Shown in pieces: positions 61,994 to 64,000 of a stretch of DNA of 64,000 bases. This DNA is from Heliocidaris tuberculata (lineage: Eukaryota; Echinodermata; Echinoidea; Camarodonta; Echinometridae). The notes beneath the pieces were generated by a model that saw nothing but the letters and a program-made list of their open reading frames with translations, searched no databases and was not told where the DNA came from. Position 1 is the stretch's first letter. Each line of letters opens with the position of its first letter. The position numbers were made by a program, and so were the translations under genes. The stretch covers positions 12,840,738-12,904,737 of the forward strand of contig CM046835.1 of the NCBI GenBank assembly GCA_025618425.1. Reading direction: 5' to 3'.

Positions 61994-62636
61994 TTAACCG
62001 ACGGATCAGTTGTGGTAGGTTTAACAGTTTCTGTCTCAGTGTTGTAAACATTTAATACCATGGTTGAGACTGACATGCTCTTCTGAGAAGCCGAGTTCAG
62101 TGAAACATTGAACTGCGAAGACGTATTAGTTATTGAGGCTGACTGTGTCATCTCTTGAGTGGTGTGAACATCAGATGTCTAGGCTGAGAACGATGTGTTG
62201 TCCATGCTTGTCAAGTAAGCTGCATTTAACAATACAATTGACTCGGAGAATGCTGTAGCAACACTAGAGGTTATCTGGGTCGATTCTTCAGGAGTTTTTA
62301 CATCGGAAGTCTGGGATAGTCTGGGTGTGCTTTTCATCGTTGTTGGAAACCGTGAGTTCTCTGGCACGGTTGACTGTGGTGATGTAGTAGCAACAACTGA
62401 AGTTGCCATGATCGGTTCTTCACTTGTATCTAAATTGAACTCCTGCGTCTTGTCACGTGTATGTTCAATCGTTGTGGAAGATAGTGAGGAACTGATAACG
62501 GTTGACTCATCAGGTGTGGTAGTAAAATTTAAGTTGGCAGTGTCTCTTGAGTGGTGTGGGCATCGGATGTTTGCGATTGGATGGATGTGATTTCCATATT
62601 TGCTTTTCAGTTGATTTGATCTCAGGAAACTTGTCC
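61994..62636 (-). pseudogene. Decayed mucin exon of a further CUB-mucin unit
   Basis: Homologous to mucin A and B (NMEITSIQSQTSDAHTTQE; later DESTVISSSLSSTT; VVATTSPQSTVPEN). It is broken by TAA and a frame change near 62540, an in-frame TAG at 62180 where the repeat unit normally has a Gln codon (a C-to-T change would do it), and loss of one G at the 3' donor that shifts the exit phase relative to the intact copies. The 5' end is also truncated. As the exon class is 1-1, skipping it would leave the downstream gene readable. Confidence 0.7.
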
Positions 62637-62649
62637 TTAGTTTATTCAT

Positions 62650-64000
62650 ATTTTGCTTATCTACTGCATGATAAACGATTCATAATTGCATTGACTCAGC
62701 TTCTCTCAAAATGGAAATCCAATAGCAGATCTGAAGACACGATATCGATTGTGATAAGGTGTCGTGTATACAAAGTTCCGAAGGATACATACTATTATCT
62801 TATTACATTGTTTTCCTTACACTTTATATTACATAACTGTATTATACCTAAACCTATTTCAATACCATTTTAATGTATGATTTTACCTGAATCGAACTCA
62901 ATATGTAATTTTCAATTTCATTATTGGTTATTATAAATATTTGCATTTAATGTATAAATATATTAATGAATGTACTTTTTGAAACTAGACTGGACACTAG
63001 TACTTTATGTATACATTATGTATATCATTATGAATTAAGGCTAAATATTTCCGGCTGTATATATTAATATTAATTTTACATACCACAAAAACCCAGAGAC
63101 AGATATGTTTTAGATATGTCAGTATGTCCATCTCTCATAACTTAGTGTCGACCAGTTGCAATACTTATTTCAATTCTAATAATTGGACATGTCTTGTATA
63201 ATTTTGTATCATAATGAACATATTCATCGATGATCTACTTCACTATTCTAAATTTTTATTTATGATTCCGCACTTCTACCTCATTTATGCATAAACATAA
63301 ACCACTAATGACATCGAATCTTGTATACCTAACTGCAATCTTATCTTGATTCTGACGTTTGTATTAATATTCATGTGAATTTATTATTTGATGTCCTCAC
63401 CTACATTGTAAAAAATAACTGTAAAACTACAGGTTTTTTGGCCCTTGAAATTACAAGTAATTCAATTTTACAATCTTTTTCCTGTAAAACAACAGCAAAT
63501 TTGTTGGTTTACCGAAAATCAGCATATATTTACAATCGCCTGACATAGATTTATGTTGGGGGATTGTAGATATGTGCTGATTTTCGGTAAAAAAAAAAAA
63601 GAACTGTCGAAAAACGGGCATTCCCGTCATCCTGACTGCCAGGATATTTCCCGTGAAAAAACGGCATTTTTTTTTTTTTACAGTGTAGTTCCTCTTCTTT
63701 TTTTTTTATCTACCCCTGTGTAGTCTATCCTTTTCATTTTCCCTGCTATTTTTTTCGTTCCATGATATTTCTATTCTACATATCACTGTGTTTTATAGAA
63801 TCTATGACTATTTATAATGCATTTTTATGGATGTGCTATATATATATATTTTTTTAAATATTTTTTTTGTAAATTCAATTTGTTTCAGCCTTATGGCTGC
63901 TATTTTGAATGTGTTTTTTTAAAAATCAATTAACAAGATTCAAATCTTAGCAACTCATGAAATAACGAGGATTAATGTAAGATAATTTTATACTACAATC
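62650..64000. other. AT-rich DNA upstream of the decayed mucin exon
   Basis: Only the MITE at 63401-63688 is recognisable. No signal peptide exon for the CUB-mucin gene was found on the minus strand here. Confidence 0.55.
63401..63688 (+). mobile_element. MITE with CTACATTGTAAAA ends
   Basis: CTACATTGTAAAAAATAACT at the left and TTTTTACAGTGTAG at the right, with an internal inverted pair around ACCGAAAATCAGCA and TGCTGATTTTCGGT. Confidence 0.7.

Noticed and set aside
1..64000. CRISPR arrays, operons or bacterial-type systems
   Set aside because: Tandem repeats here lack regular spacers, and every supported gene is intron-bearing and metazoan in type.

Overview
The window is metazoan nuclear DNA: split genes with GT/AG introns, about two-thirds A+T, many microsatellites, MITE-like DNA transposons, a tRNA-derived SINE and degraded LINEs. 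The protein families present (caspase, sushi/CCP, CUB, PAN, IgGFc-binding, Ser/Thr mucin) and the repeat content suggest a marine deuterostome, most likely an echinoderm. I cannot fix the species from sequence alone.

Four genes can be read. (1) At 1082-2568 (+) are the last three exons of a caspase whose 5' part lies outside the window. (2) At 22247-6729 (-), convergent with it, an exon chain with compatible splice phases runs from a signal peptide through an unrecognised ectodomain, two sushi domains, one transmembrane helix and a short cytosolic linker to a complete caspase p20/p10 domain. I read this as a single-pass membrane caspase, a receptor and its executioner protease in one polypeptide. 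Two +1 frame lesions (exon 2 and the p20 exon) leave open whether this copy is functional, recently broken, or carries sequence errors. (3) At 35031-25908 (-) is a complete five-exon gene for a secreted protein: signal peptide, IgGFc-binding-protein-type domain, Thr-rich stalk, PAN domain. (4) At about 61693-54183 (-), open at its 5' end, is a gene with two repeats of a cysteine-less CUB domain plus Ser/Thr mucin segment, ending in a PAN domain. A decayed third mucin segment lies just upstream (61994-62636).

Genes 3 and 4 share the same 3' plan (adhesion module, phase 1-1 mucin exon, terminal PAN exon with stop). All three minus-strand genes encode predicted secreted or cell-surface proteins, so the locus looks like a tandem cluster of surface or mucosal recognition genes in which one member (and possibly its convergent partner) is coupled to a caspase.

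Layout: 1-2568 partial caspase (+); 2569-6728 repeat-bearing spacer; 6729-22247 membrane caspase (-); 22248-25907 spacer; 25908-35031 IgGFc-PAN gene (-) with a 5.5 kb first intron; 35032-54182 a 19 kb gene-poor, transposon-rich stretch; 54183-62640 CUB-mucin-PAN gene and decayed module (-); 62650-64000 AT-rich DNA with one MITE.
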